DNA of 46,435 bases from an uncultured Caldilineales bacterium (GCA_937907455.1 CALESQ010000011.1:1-46435), one strand, 5' to 3'. Numbered from the stretch's first letter, positions 14,547 to 23,805 are shown. Made by a program: numbers and translations. Notes: a model not told the origin generated them from the sequence alone.

Positions 14547-16457
14547 ATGGATACCAATCAGGAAATTATCGCTGCCGAACATGAAATCTATTATCCCGCG
14601 GCCGATGTGGTTGCCAACGCCGTCGCTCCCGACTACGACACCGTATATGCCCGCGCCTTGCAGGATCCGCAAGCTTTCTGGGCCGAACAGGCGCAGAAGT
14701 TAGCCTGGTTCAAGCCGTGGCAGCAGGTGCTGGATGAAAGCAATCCGCCTTTTTACCGTTGGTTTGCGGGCGGCCAGACCAATATCGTGCTTAACGCGCT
14801 GGATCGCCATGTAAAAACCTGGCGCAAGAACAAGCTGGCCTTGATCTGGCAGGGTGAGCCGGGCGACAAGGTCAACTACAGCTATCTGGGTCTGCACCGT
14901 GAGGTGAACAAGTTTGCCAACGTGTTGCGCAGCATGGGCGTGCATAAGGGCGACCGCGTCACCATCTATATGGGGCGCATTCCTGAACTGATGATCGCCA
15001 TGCTGGCTTGCGCAAAGATCGGGGCAGTGCATTCAGTGGTGTATGGTGGTTTCAGCGAGCAAGCTCTGGCCGACCGCATTGAAGATGCGCAAAGCCGCGT
15101 GCTGATCACCGCGGACGGGGCCTGGCTGCGCGGCAAAACCGTGGACCTGAAGCAGATGGCCGATGAAGCCATCCATCGTTCGCCGGTGGTAGAGCATGTC
15201 ATTGTGGTCAAGCGTACCGGGCAGGCGATCAATATGGAGGCAGGGCGCGACTACTGGTATCACGACTTGATGGCGCTGCCGATTGCCTCTACGCAATGCG
15301 CCACCGAGGTGATGGATGCCGAAGACCCGTTGTTTATCCTGTACACGTCTGGCACCACCGGCAAGCCCAAGGGGCTGCTGCACACGCATGGCGGGTATTC
15401 AGTGTACATCAGCACCACGCTGGGCTGGGCTTTCGACCTAAAGGAGGACGATCGCTGGTGGTGTGCGGCAGATCCGGGCTGGATTACCGGCCACAGCTAC
15501 ATCGTCTATGCTCCGCTGATCCTGGGAGCCACCAGCTTTATGTATGAAGGCGCGCCCAACCATCCCTATCCCAACCGCTGGTGGAAGCTGATCGAACACT
15601 ACGGCATCACCATCCTCTACACCGCCCCTACTGCTATCCGCGGGTTAATGCGCTTCGGTGATGCCTGGCCCGCGCGCCACGATCTGAGCAGCCTGCGCCT
15701 GCTGGGCAGCGTGGGCGAGCCAATCAACCCGGAAGCCTGGCGTTGGTACTATAACGTTATCGGCAAAGGGCGCTGCCCCATCATTGATACCTGGTGGCAA
15801 ACTGAAACCGGCGGTTTTATGATTACCCCATTGCCTGCTACTCCGCTGAAGCCCGGCTCTGGCACGCGGCCCTTCCCTGGTATCGAGGTGGATATTGTAG
15901 ACGAGGACGGCAACCCCGTGGCAGCCAATGAAGATGGCTATCTGGTGGTGAAGCGCCCGTGGCCGGGCATGGCGCGCACCGTTTATGGCGACCCGCAGCG
16001 CTATATAACCCAGTATTGGGAACGTTTCCGCGAACAGGGCTACTATCTCACTGGCGACTCAGCGCGGCGTGACGAGGACGGCTATTACTGGATTATTGGC
16101 CGCATTGACGATGTGATCAAGGTCAGTGGCTACCGGCTTGGCACCGCCGAAGTGGAAAGCGCGCTGGTCAGCCATCCCGCGGTGGCCGAAGCGGCCGTCA
16201 TCGGCATGCCCGACGAGATGCGCGGCAATGTGATTTGGGCCTATTGTATTCTGCGCAGCGGCTTTGAGGGCAGCGACCGCCTGATAGACGAGCTGAAAGA
16301 CCATGTGCGCCACGAAACTGGCCCCATTGCCATGCCCAGCCATATTGAATTTGTGGAGCAGCTCCCCAAAACGCGTTCCGGCAAAATCATGCGCCGCGTG
16401 CTAAAAGCCCGCGCTCAGGGCAAGGACGTGGGTGATGTTTCGACCCTGGAGGGTTGA
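14547..16457 (+). CDS. acs: Acetyl-CoA synthetase (AMP-forming)
   Basis: This gene encodes 636 residues from the ATG at 14547, chosen because AGGAGG lies 9 bases upstream; an earlier in-frame start at 14505 lacks a site and sits almost on the predicted transcription start. The enzyme activates acetate with ATP and CoA to acetyl-CoA. Visible motifs are the adenylate-forming P-loop YTSGTTGKPKGLLHTHGGY, WWQTETGG, TGDSARRDEDGYYWIIGRIDDVIKVSGYRLG and the C-terminal lysine motif LPKTRSGKIMRR, the site acetylated in many homologues. Length and motifs fit the Acs family; propionyl-CoA synthetase is the main alternative. The final 43 bp overlap the 3' end of the convergent lipoprotein gene. Confidence 0.95.
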   Translation: MDTNQEIIAAEHEIYYPAADVVANAVAPDYDTVYARALQDPQAFWAEQAQKLAWFKPWQQVLDESNPPFYRWFAGGQTNIVLNALDRHVKTWRKNKLALIWQGEPGDKVNYSYLGLHREVNKFANVLRSMGVHKGDRVTIYMGRIPELMIAMLACAKIGAVHSVVYGGFSEQALADRIEDAQSRVLITADGAWLRGKTVDLKQMADEAIHRSPVVEHVIVVKRTGQAINMEAGRDYWYHDLMALPIASTQCATEVMDAEDPLFILYTSGTTGKPKGLLHTHGGYSVYISTTLGWAFDLKEDDRWWCAADPGWITGHSYIVYAPLILGATSFMYEGAPNHPYPNRWWKLIEHYGITILYTAPTAIRGLMRFGDAWPARHDLSSLRLLGSVGEPINPEAWRWYYNVIGKGRCPIIDTWWQTETGGFMITPLPATPLKPGSGTRPFPGIEVDIVDEDGNPVAANEDGYLVVKRPWPGMARTVYGDPQRYITQYWERFREQGYYLTGDSARRDEDGYYWIIGRIDDVIKVSGYRLGTAEVESALVSHPAVAEAAVIGMPDEMRGNVIWAYCILRSGFEGSDRLIDELKDHVRHETGPIAMPSHIEFVEQLPKTRSGKIMRRVLKARAQGKDVGDVSTLEG

Positions 16458-17785
16458 CGCCACGCGAATGGCTCACCCAGGGCGTCCTTCATCATTTCAA
16501 TCACCACCGGGTTGTTGGTGACGGCCAGCACCAGCATGTCGCCGCGCTGCCAGAAATAGGGGGTGGCGGCCCAACTCAGGGGGCGGCCGTTGATGCTGGA
16601 GGCATCGGGGGCCAGCCCGGCTATATCCGCGGCCAGTGCCTCGACATCGGCATAGCGAAAAACCTGCACCGGTTCACCCTGTACCAGCAGGGCAACGCCA
16701 TCCGCCGATAGGTACGGCTTGGTCACGCGTTCGGTCGGCCCGCTGATGCTCAGGCCGCGGTGCACAATATCAGCCAGCAAGTCCTGCACGCCGTAGGTGA
16801 AGTCCTGCGGCGTTGCTGTTTCCATCACCGGCGCCACCTGGGTGGCGGTTATCGTACCACCGGGAAACGCGACGGCCGCGTCCGGCATGGCAAAGCCTGC
16901 CTCCAGCGTGGCGGTGAGAATCTCCAGCCATTCCGGCAGTGCGCCGCTTTGACCGCTAACTTTGCCTTGCCCCAGCAAGTTACGATAGACAATCTGATAA
17001 GTGGTGCAAGTGCTGCATGGCGGATCGGCCATGTACTGGCCGCCACGGGTTTTTAAGTCTGCGGCCTCCAGCAATTGCAGCAGGGCGGCCATCTCGTCGC
17101 GGCTCAGCGTGCCTTCGCTTACCCGGCCATTGCGAGCCAGACTGTAGCTGCGGTCCAGGTAAACCAGCAGGCGTAGTTGGTCGTCGGGCGCGTTGCGTGC
17201 ATACTCTAGCAGCAACAGCGCGGGTGCAGCAGCCGTGGCCGCATTGGGTGAGGCGGCAGGCGCGCTGAAGGTGACCGGAGTGGCGGTTGCCAGCCGCGCC
17301 GGATCGGGTTGCAGCAACAATTGGGTCAGCAGGGGCAACAGCGGTTCCACCCAGACGGGGATTGAGCCATCCTGGGTAAACACCTCGCCTTGCAGCATCA
17401 GCCCGCGACGATAGATGCGGTATTGAAAGCCATCGGCAACCGCGGGCGCGGCAGTGGCTTGCGGTTGCGCCGCCTGGCGGTAGAAATCGGCAGCATCCAG
17501 GGCGGCTTGCACCTGGCTTTGCTCGGCCTGGCTCAGTTGAAAGGTTGCCGAGGGCGCGTTGTGCCGAGCCAGCACCACGTGGCCATCCATGAAAAGCTGT
17601 GCCCGGTCATCGAACCCAGCAATACCGCCTGTGCGCTCAAATTCCAAAATGACATAGTGCGTTGGATCAATGCCCAGCACTGCCGCTGGCTGCTGGCCTG
17701 TGCTACCGCCTGAGGAAGCGGTGCAGCCGCTTGCAGCCAGCATCAGCAGGCCCAGCCAAAACCAAAATCGGTTGCGTATATTCAC
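16415..17785 (-). CDS. Putative lipoprotein with two related internal domains
   Basis: This gene encodes 456 residues from a GTG at 17785. The N-terminus is a lipoprotein signal peptide (basic start, hydrophobic core, LAASGC lipobox), so the mature protein should be membrane-anchored outside the cytoplasm. Two segments look like diverged copies of one domain: about residues 45-165 (VILEFERTGG...FMDGHVVLAR...LSQAEQSQV) and about 190-300 (LLLEYARNAPDDQL...YLDRSYSLAR...LSRDEMAAL). The second contains a CSTC motif. The C-terminal 150 residues differ. The function is unknown. It follows lutC by 17 bp and may be the last gene of that operon, and its 3' end overlaps the acetyl-CoA synthetase gene. 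Confidence 0.8.
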   Translation of the reverse strand: MNIRNRFWFWLGLLMLAASGCTASSGGSTGQQPAAVLGIDPTHYVILEFERTGGIAGFDDRAQLFMDGHVVLARHNAPSATFQLSQAEQSQVQAALDAADFYRQAAQPQATAAPAVADGFQYRIYRRGLMLQGEVFTQDGSIPVWVEPLLPLLTQLLLQPDPARLATATPVTFSAPAASPNAATAAAPALLLLEYARNAPDDQLRLLVYLDRSYSLARNGRVSEGTLSRDEMAALLQLLEAADLKTRGGQYMADPPCSTCTTYQIVYRNLLGQGKVSGQSGALPEWLEILTATLEAGFAMPDAAVAFPGGTITATQVAPVMETATPQDFTYGVQDLLADIVHRGLSISGPTERVTKPYLSADGVALLVQGEPVQVFRYADVEALAADIAGLAPDASSINGRPLSWAATPYFWQRGDMLVLAVTNNPVVIEMMKDALGEPFAWRQPSRVETSPTSLP

Positions 17786-17802
17786 AGTAGATCAGCCTTT
17801 GG

Positions 17803-18504
17803 TCAAATGCCTTGGACGATAATAACGTGGAGCTTGCCGGGGCCGTGCAAGCCATACGCCGGGGTCATTTCAATATCCAGCGTGCGGCTGGGGCCGGTAA
17901 TCCAGGTTGCCAGCGTGACCGGGCCAGGCTGCGCTGTCGGCCAATCGGCCAGTTCAGGGATGATGCGACTGGCAGGCAGCAGCACAATGTGACGCCGCGG
18001 CAACTGGCTGACCAGCAGGGGACGCCCCGGCCCGCTGTTGAGCAGCAAAGCGCCGTTGGCTGCACAGGCCAGATCGGCGCCGGTCAGGCCCACGGGAACG
18101 GTTTCCAGCGCCAGCAATTGGCGGCGGCGCTGTTCCACGTCCTGCGGGCGCAGTCGCACATCAGGCAAATAGAGCGCGGGTGTGATGACCTCGATCCCCA
18201 GCACCTCCAGCGCTTCCAACACCCCGACGATGGGCAGTTGAGCGGCTGACCAGGCCAGCACCTGTTTGATGCCTTCATCTTGAAGCCGGATGACCAGGGT
18301 CAGGCGCGCTACTACGCTGTTTTCAGCGATCTCCCAGGTTACCTGAAGCCGATCGAAAGATCGGCTTAAAGCAGGCAGATAATCGGCGGGCTGATAGGAC
18401 GGGCGCAGCGGTGCGGTTGTTTCAGCCGGAATGGGTGAGATTGTCGAAACGGCGGCAGCCAGCCGTGCCAGAATGGTCTGGCGACCGTCATGCAGCTCGT
18501 TCAT
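17803..18504 (-). CDS. lutC: LutC/LUD-domain protein of lactate utilisation
   Basis: This gene encodes 233 residues. Its start overlaps the lutB stop by 4 bp, a sign of translational coupling. The C-terminal two thirds match the LUD fold: VGLTGADLACAANGALLLNSG, PRRHIVLLPASRI and TWITGPSRTLDIEMTPAYGLHGP. LutC is the third component of the LutABC complex, which oxidises L-lactate to pyruvate. No lutA (cysteine-rich CCG-domain protein) lies next to it in this window, so the complex would need a lutA elsewhere. Family confidence is high; the substrate is inferred from the family. Confidence 0.88.
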   Translation of the reverse strand: MNELHDGRQTILARLAAAVSTISPIPAETTAPLRPSYQPADYLPALSRSFDRLQVTWEIAENSVVARLTLVIRLQDEGIKQVLAWSAAQLPIVGVLEALEVLGIEVITPALYLPDVRLRPQDVEQRRRQLLALETVPVGLTGADLACAANGALLLNSGPGRPLLVSQLPRRHIVLLPASRIIPELADWPTAQPGPVTLATWITGPSRTLDIEMTPAYGLHGPGKLHVIIVQGI

Positions 18505-19931
18505 GGTCTGTGTCGTGCCTGCCAGCGTTCATGGAAGCTTTGTTCTGCCGGCTGCGGCCAATGCCGCGGCAAGGCACTGCGACGCAGCCAGCGGTGCAGC
18601 GTGCGCAGACGCGCGGGGTCGGTCATGGCCCAGCGCAGCAGACGGCGTGCGCCGCGCAGGGCTGGCGAGGGTGTGGCGGTTTGCGCATGGTGGGTGCGCA
18701 ATTCAACCAGCAGCCGTGGCAGATCAATGCCCACGGGACACACCTCGGCACAGGCGCCGCACAGGGTGCTGGCAAAGGCAAGCTCGAGATGTACGCTGGA
18801 CGGGGGTGCGCCCGCGCGGCTGCGTTCGATAGGGTGGGGGGCACGGGCAGGCAGGCGCAGGCCACGGGCTGCCGTCGCGTCGGGTGGTTCGGGCAGCAGG
18901 GGCAGCAACACCGCGCCGATTGGCCCGCTGCGCTGCGGGCTATAGGCATGGCCGCCGATCTCTCGATATACGGGACAGACGTTTTGGCAGGCGCCACATT
19001 GAATGCACAACAACGCTTCACTGTAACCCCAGCGCAGCAGATCACTACGCCCGTTGTCTAACAATACCAGGTGCAATTCGCTGGGGCCGTCGGCGGCTTC
19101 TGCATCGCTCATCGGCCCGTTGAGCAGCATGGTATAGCTGCTGAGGTCGCGGCCCTGTCGCGCGGCAGCCAGCAATGGCAGCAGCGTCAGCAAATCGTCC
19201 TGCTCGGCTGTCACCTGTTCAATGCCCATCACGACCACATGGATGGGGGCCACGGCTGCGGCCAAACGCTGTTCACCGCTGTCGTCGGTGATGGCTAGCA
19301 GGCTGTTTTCGGCTACTGCCAGCGCCACACCGCTTACGCTCAGTGTGGCTTCCAGAATGGGGCGGCGCAGTTTGAAGCGGGCCATGCCGGTCAGCGTTTG
19401 AATGTCCAGGGTTTGCGGCACATCGAGCTTTTGCTCGAAAAGCTGGGCGACTTCTTCTTTGCGCCGGTGAAAGGCCGGGTATACGGTATGCGATGGGGTG
19501 TCGTGAGCCAGCGTCAGTATGTAGTCGCCCAGGTTGGTGGGGATGACAGCCACGCCAGCCTCGTTCAAATGTGCGTCCAGACCGATTTCGTTGAGGATGG
19601 CAGCCTGACTGCGTGCTACCTGACGCACTCGCCGCGCTTCGGCCAGTGTGGTGATGTAGCGGGTGGCGGCCGCGGCATCTTCGGCCCAGAACACCTGTAT
19701 GCCGTTGGCGCGCGCCTGCTCATCAAGCCGAGTCAACAGCGCGGGCAAGTGCGCGAGCGCGCGGCGGCGCAGCATGTGGGCGTGATCCTGTCGCGCGGCA
19801 AAGCCGGCGGTGTTTTTGGTGACGGCCGCAGCCTGCGCCTGTCGCAAAATGCCGGTGGAGCGGGTGATGGTGGTGCGCAGGGCATCGTCACCCAGAGCGA
19901 CGGCAGTGCGACGTTTGAAATCGTTGGACAT
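18501..19931 (-). CDS. lutB: LutB iron-sulfur protein of lactate utilisation
   Basis: This gene encodes 476 residues, about the length of Bacillus LutB. The N-terminal two thirds form a LUD domain, with VIPTNLGDYILTLAHDTPSH and FHRRKEEVAQLF typical of the family. A ferredoxin-like C-terminal region carries two cluster motifs: C309-x2-C312-x2-C315-x3-C319-P and C391-x2-C394-x3-C398-P, the second with three cysteines as usual for LutB. It should pass electrons from lactate oxidation at the cytoplasmic face. It lies 68 bp after argG, across a strong hairpin, and overlaps lutC by 4 bp. No clear Shine-Dalgarno precedes the ATG. Confidence 0.92.
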   Translation of the reverse strand: MSNDFKRRTAVALGDDALRTTITRSTGILRQAQAAAVTKNTAGFAARQDHAHMLRRRALAHLPALLTRLDEQARANGIQVFWAEDAAAATRYITTLAEARRVRQVARSQAAILNEIGLDAHLNEAGVAVIPTNLGDYILTLAHDTPSHTVYPAFHRRKEEVAQLFEQKLDVPQTLDIQTLTGMARFKLRRPILEATLSVSGVALAVAENSLLAITDDSGEQRLAAAVAPIHVVVMGIEQVTAEQDDLLTLLPLLAAARQGRDLSSYTMLLNGPMSDAEAADGPSELHLVLLDNGRSDLLRWGYSEALLCIQCGACQNVCPVYREIGGHAYSPQRSGPIGAVLLPLLPEPPDATAARGLRLPARAPHPIERSRAGAPPSSVHLELAFASTLCGACAEVCPVGIDLPRLLVELRTHHAQTATPSPALRGARRLLRWAMTDPARLRTLHRWLRRSALPRHWPQPAEQSFHERWQARHRP

Positions 19932-19953
19932 GGAGGGGCCAGGCGAGTGACGT

Positions 19954-19987
19954 GTGACCCGGCGTGATGGGTAGCAGGCCGGGTCAC
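19954..19987 (-). other. Hairpin between argG and lutB
   Basis: GTGACCCGGC at 19954-19963 pairs perfectly with GCCGGGTCAC at 19978-19987 around a 14-base loop. No T-run follows on the minus strand, so it is not a standard terminator. It may stabilise the 3' end of the argG message, terminate inefficiently, or be a binding site. Confidence 0.5.
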
Positions 19988-19999
19988 GCCATATCAGGG

Positions 20000-21262
20000 T
20001 TAATCACGCTTGAATTTGGAATAGTCCAGGGCGCGGTACTTGCTGGCGCCCACACCGGCGATATCGAGCATGGCTTCGACTTTCATGGGCAGGCCGAAAA
20101 TCTTGATGAAGCCACTGGCATCTTTTTGGTCGTAAACGTCTTCTTCACCAAAGGTGGCATAGTCTTCGCGGTAGAGCGAATGCGGCGAGCGGCGACCCAC
20201 CAGGATGATATTGCCCTTGTACAGCTTGAGCCGCACCGATCCGGTGATGTTTTCTTGGGTGGCCTGCACAAAGGCATCCATTGCACGGCGCAGCGGGGTG
20301 AACCACTGGCCATTGTACACCAACTCGGCGTATTTTAGCGCCATCTGCTGTTTGTATTGCAGGGCCAGCTTGTCCAGGCACAGCTCTTCCAACGCGGCGT
20401 GCGCGCTGTAAAGGATGGCACCGCCGGGTGTTTCGTAGACACCGTGCGATTTCATGCCCACCAAGCGATTTTCCACCAGATCGACGCGGCCAATGCCGTG
20501 CTTGGCTCCCAGTGCGTTGAGTGTTTCCACCAGGCTGATGGGACCTTTGGCTACACCATTGATACGCTTGGGAATGCCACCCTGGAAGTCAATAACTACT
20601 TCTTCCGGCTCATCTGGGGCAGCAAAGGGACTGACGGTCCACTGGTACATGGATTCTTCCGGTTCGTTCCAGGGATCTTCCAGCAGGCCACCTTCGTGGC
20701 TGAGGTGCCACAAGTTGCGGTCGCGGCTGTAGATGGATTTCTCGGTGGCGGTGACGGGTACATGATATTCGGCGGCATAGTCCAGCGCATCCTTGCGACT
20801 GCGGATGTTCCATTCACGCCAGGGCACGATGACGCGCAGCCGCGGGTTGAGCGCCATCACGGTCAGCTCGAAGCGTACCTGGTCATTGCCCTTGCCAGTG
20901 GAGCCGTGGGCTACGGCATCGGCGCCTTCCAACTCGGCTACTTCGACCATGCGTTTGGCGATCAGCGGGCGGGCAATGCTGGTTCCCAGCAGATACTTGC
21001 GCTCGTAGACGGCTCCCATTTGCAACATGGGATAGAGGAAATCGGTGATGAATTCTTCGCGCAGATCTTCAATGTAGATTTTGCTGGCCCCTGAGGCAAT
21101 GGCTTTTTCTTCCAGCCCGCCTAGTTCCTCGCCCTGGCCGAGGTTGGCTGTGAAGCATATCACTTCGCAGCCGTAGTTGTTGCGCAACCACGGAACGATT
21201 ACTGAGGTATCCAGGCCGCCGGAATAAGCCAGCACGACTTTTTTAACCGAGGATTGAGCCAT
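20000..21262 (-). CDS. argG: Argininosuccinate synthase
   Basis: This gene encodes 420 residues, in the usual ArgG range. It joins citrulline and aspartate with ATP to give argininosuccinate, the next-to-last step of arginine synthesis. The N-terminal PP-loop AYSGGLDTS is present (residues about 12-20), followed by HGSTGKGNDQVRFE for substrate binding and YSRDRNLWHLSHEGGLLEDP. The ATG follows AAAGGAC by about 6 bases. It lies 156 bp after hom, across a hairpin-rich gap, in a cluster with argC, argB, argD and argA on the same strand. No argH or argF is seen in the window. Confidence 0.97.
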   Translation of the reverse strand: MAQSSVKKVVLAYSGGLDTSVIVPWLRNNYGCEVICFTANLGQGEELGGLEEKAIASGASKIYIEDLREEFITDFLYPMLQMGAVYERKYLLGTSIARPLIAKRMVEVAELEGADAVAHGSTGKGNDQVRFELTVMALNPRLRVIVPWREWNIRSRKDALDYAAEYHVPVTATEKSIYSRDRNLWHLSHEGGLLEDPWNEPEESMYQWTVSPFAAPDEPEEVVIDFQGGIPKRINGVAKGPISLVETLNALGAKHGIGRVDLVENRLVGMKSHGVYETPGGAILYSAHAALEELCLDKLALQYKQQMALKYAELVYNGQWFTPLRRAMDAFVQATQENITGSVRLKLYKGNIILVGRRSPHSLYREDYATFGEEDVYDQKDASGFIKIFGLPMKVEAMLDIAGVGASKYRALDYSKFKRD

Positions 21263-21418
21263 GATAAGTCCTTTGTTGTGAAGAAAAATTTTCCCAGAGA
21301 TTGGAAATCCCTGGCTGATGATGCGAAGGCCCCTCAGGGCCTGGCGGAGTTTCCAAGCGGCTGAGGCCGCTCGGTGCTGTCAGACAGTCAATTCCATTCA
21401 CTGCCTTTTTCTATCTTA
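21263..21418 (-). promoter_or_regulatory. Structured leader between hom and argG
   Basis: Three hairpins lie in this gap. AGCGGC (21356-21361) and GCCGCT (21366-21371) form a 6-bp stem with loop TGAG. AGGCCC (21327-21332) and GGGCCT (21337-21342) form another 6-bp stem. CCAGAGATT (21294-21302) pairs with AATCCCTGG (21306-21314) with one G-U wobble. On the minus strand the last stem is followed after five bases by TTTTT, terminator-like but imperfect. It may be an attenuator or processing site ahead of argG. I recognise no known riboswitch or T-box consensus. Confidence 0.4.
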
Positions 21419-22432
21419 CTATCTCACTAAATTTACCACATCGCGCAGCATGGCAGCGGCGGTTCCCTGCGGGCCGCGTTCGTCAATGCTGATAAAAACC
21501 GTTTCAAACAGGTCACTTTCAAATACCACGCCCATTTGCCAGCTATGCACCCGCGCCAGCGGATGCTGCGCAGCCAACAGCCGCGGTTGCACGCTGAGGG
21601 CATAGCTGCCGTCGGTGGCGCGCTCCGCGCTGCCGACCAGTCGCCACACCTTGCCGCTCACCGGTGTCAGTGGCTGGGCGCGAATGCCGGTCACCGGCTG
21701 CACATCGCGCACCGTGGCGGACACACCCAAAACAGCGTTGGCAACGATGGTGAGCTTGTTGGCCGTGTCCCAGCCATCTACATCCAGGCTGGGATCGGTT
21801 TCAGCCAGGCCGCGGCGTTGAGCCTCGGCCAGTGCTGCGGCAAAGTCTGCCCCTTCAGCCATCTCGCTGAGGATATAATTGCTGGTGCTGTTGAAAACTC
21901 CCTCCACGCGGCTGATCTGTGCAGCTATCAAATCACGCCTGCCGACGTTTACCACTGGCAGGCCACCGCATACTGTGGCCGAAAAAGCCACACGCGCGCC
22001 GCTTTGCCATGCGGCATGTTGTACTTCTTTGTAGTACAGAGCCAGCGGTGCTTTGTTGGCTAGCACTACATCTAAACCGCGTTCCAGAGCAGCCAGCACC
22101 ACGCCGAGACTGGGTTGCGCATCATGCAGATTTACCGGTGAGGCTTCCAGCAGCATATCAGCAGGGAGTGAGGCGGCCAGATGCAGCGCGCTGACGCCGT
22201 GGACGCCGCCGACAAAGTCAGCCACGCTGTGGCCCGTCAGCTTGTGCGCCAGCAGCGCAGCAGGATCAAGCCCACTTGGGTCGGTAGCTGCACCGCGGCT
22301 GTCGGCTACTCCCACCACGCGCACGACCAGGTCATGGCGTGTGCGCAGCACCTCATGGCGTGTGGCCAGCAGGTGCAAAAAGCTGCGGTGTACATTACCC
22401 AGGCCTACCAGGATTAGATCTACTTCCTTCAT
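21419..22432 (-). CDS. hom: Homoserine dehydrogenase
   Basis: This gene encodes 337 residues. It reduces aspartate semialdehyde to homoserine on the route to threonine and methionine. The N-terminal Rossmann motif is VGLGNV (about 10-15). ANKAPLA follows, then the family signature GVFNSTSNYILSEM and AETDPSLDVDGWDTANKL with the catalytic and substrate-binding acidic and lysine residues. There is no ACT domain, so this is the short, probably feedback-insensitive form. Its ATG overlaps the stop of the AI-2E family gene by 4 bp. Its place inside an arginine gene cluster is unusual for this enzyme. Confidence 0.93.
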   Translation of the reverse strand: MKEVDLILVGLGNVHRSFLHLLATRHEVLRTRHDLVVRVVGVADSRGAATDPSGLDPAALLAHKLTGHSVADFVGGVHGVSALHLAASLPADMLLEASPVNLHDAQPSLGVVLAALERGLDVVLANKAPLALYYKEVQHAAWQSGARVAFSATVCGGLPVVNVGRRDLIAAQISRVEGVFNSTSNYILSEMAEGADFAAALAEAQRRGLAETDPSLDVDGWDTANKLTIVANAVLGVSATVRDVQPVTGIRAQPLTPVSGKVWRLVGSAERATDGSYALSVQPRLLAAQHPLARVHSWQMGVVFESDLFETVFISIDERGPQGTAAAMLRDVVNLVR

Positions 22433-23727
22433 GCGTCACCCTTGGGCAAGGTAGGGGGAGCGAGGCGCTGCACACTGCGTCGCAAACGTCGCCAGACATG
22501 GCGCAGCAGGCGCAGGAAGCGCCCCGGTTTTTGAGGTTCCTTTTCTTCAACGCTGTTAAAATAGTGCGAAGGCTCGCGATCGGTGATCTTGGCGTGGGCA
22601 TACAGCCCCAGCACTTTTAGCGAGGCCAGCACCGGCGCGGCCAGAAAAGCTCCCAGCACCCCGGCAAAGCTGGCTCCAACAAATACGCCCAGCAACACCA
22701 CCAGAGGATGCAAGTTCAGGCTGCGTCCCATGATGCGCGGGACCAAAATGTTGTTTTCGAGTTGCTGAATGGCAAAATAGACGCCTACAACTACCAGTGC
22801 AAAGACCAGATTACTGACTTCAAGCCAGGCGGGCGGCCCTTGTACCAACGCCACCAGCACAGCGGGGATCATGGAAAGCACCGGCCCCAGGTTGGGGATC
22901 ACTTCCATCACGCCCGCTAAAATGCCCAGCACCAGAGCGCCCTGCATACCCAGCACGGTGGTAGCGATGGTCACTACCACGCCAATGATGCTGGCCAGCG
23001 CTAATTGCCCACGGAAAAAGCTTTTCCACACCTGATCCAGCCGTCGCCCGAGGTCGGCCATCTCAGGCTGGTAGCTGGGCAGAATCAGCGTATTCAGCCA
23101 CGGTGCAAGCTGGTTGCCGTCTTTGGTGAGAAAAAAGATCAGTACCAGCAGCAACAACAGGTTGAAGGTGATGGAGACGACTTTGGCAACGATGCCAACC
23201 GCGGCTTGTACCACGCCACCGGCTGTCTGCGCGCCGGTCATCAGATAGTTGATTAAGTCGCTAAGTTTGGGTAACTGAAAGCTGGAAAGCGTGGCAGAGA
23301 ACGACTCGTTGGCTTCTTCCACTGCTTCGGCCAGGTTCAAGGTGAAGTTGCCTAGATGAAGTGTGGTTTCTGCTTCCACTATACCATTGATCCAGCGTTC
23401 GGTGGTTTCGGGCAGGCGGTTCAGGATGTTGATGACCGACTCGATGCTGCGCACCAGCGAGGGGGTGAGCAGTGCCGGGCCCAGGGCTACCAGCACCAGC
23501 AGCAGCAATACCACTACCAGCGCAGCCTGGCCGCGGCTCCGGCCATGCCGCTCGAACCAGCCGATCAAGGGCTGGAAGATGTAGGCGATCACCGCAGCCA
23601 GGGCTACCAGGCTGATGACATTGCGTGCCAGATAAACCAGCGCCAGCGCGATCAGCAGGGCGATGATTGTGACCAGCGCCTTGGTGTCGCGATTCCAGCG
23701 GGGAGGAGATGAGGGAGCCATTGTCAT
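22429..23727 (-). CDS. AI-2E family transporter (PerM-like permease)
   Basis: This gene encodes 432 residues from the ATG at 23727; a GTG at 23790 would add 21 residues and is less likely. The protein has the family layout: two N-terminal membrane helices (ALVTIIALLIALALVYLA and VISLVALAAVIAYIFQPL), a third helix, a long soluble segment, and a C-terminal cluster of helices containing QQLENNILVPRIMGRSLNLHP, the AI-2E/UPF0118 signature. Transport of AI-2 is shown for few members; others act as Na+/H+ antiporters or are uncharacterised, so the substrate is open. It overlaps hom by 4 bp and follows the argA-like gene by 78 bp. Confidence 0.88.
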   Translation of the reverse strand: MTMAPSSPPRWNRDTKALVTIIALLIALALVYLARNVISLVALAAVIAYIFQPLIGWFERHGRSRGQAALVVVLLLLVLVALGPALLTPSLVRSIESVINILNRLPETTERWINGIVEAETTLHLGNFTLNLAEAVEEANESFSATLSSFQLPKLSDLINYLMTGAQTAGGVVQAAVGIVAKVVSITFNLLLLLVLIFFLTKDGNQLAPWLNTLILPSYQPEMADLGRRLDQVWKSFFRGQLALASIIGVVVTIATTVLGMQGALVLGILAGVMEVIPNLGPVLSMIPAVLVALVQGPPAWLEVSNLVFALVVVGVYFAIQQLENNILVPRIMGRSLNLHPLVVLLGVFVGASFAGVLGAFLAAPVLASLKVLGLYAHAKITDREPSHYFNSVEEKEPQKPGRFLRLLRHVWRRLRRSVQRLAPPTLPKGDA

Positions 23728-23805
23728 AACAAATCCGTTTCGGCAAGATGAACGCTGCGCGGCATAAACGACAGCTACGATTATATTCACCTTGCACAGG
23801 TTGTG

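Noticed and set aside
21330..21400. tRNA-like segment (GGAGTTTCCAAGCGGCTGAGG) on the plus strand
   Set aside because: It recalls a Ser/Leu tRNA start, but the acceptor stem, anticodon arm and T-loop are not present; the pairing is explained by short hairpins.
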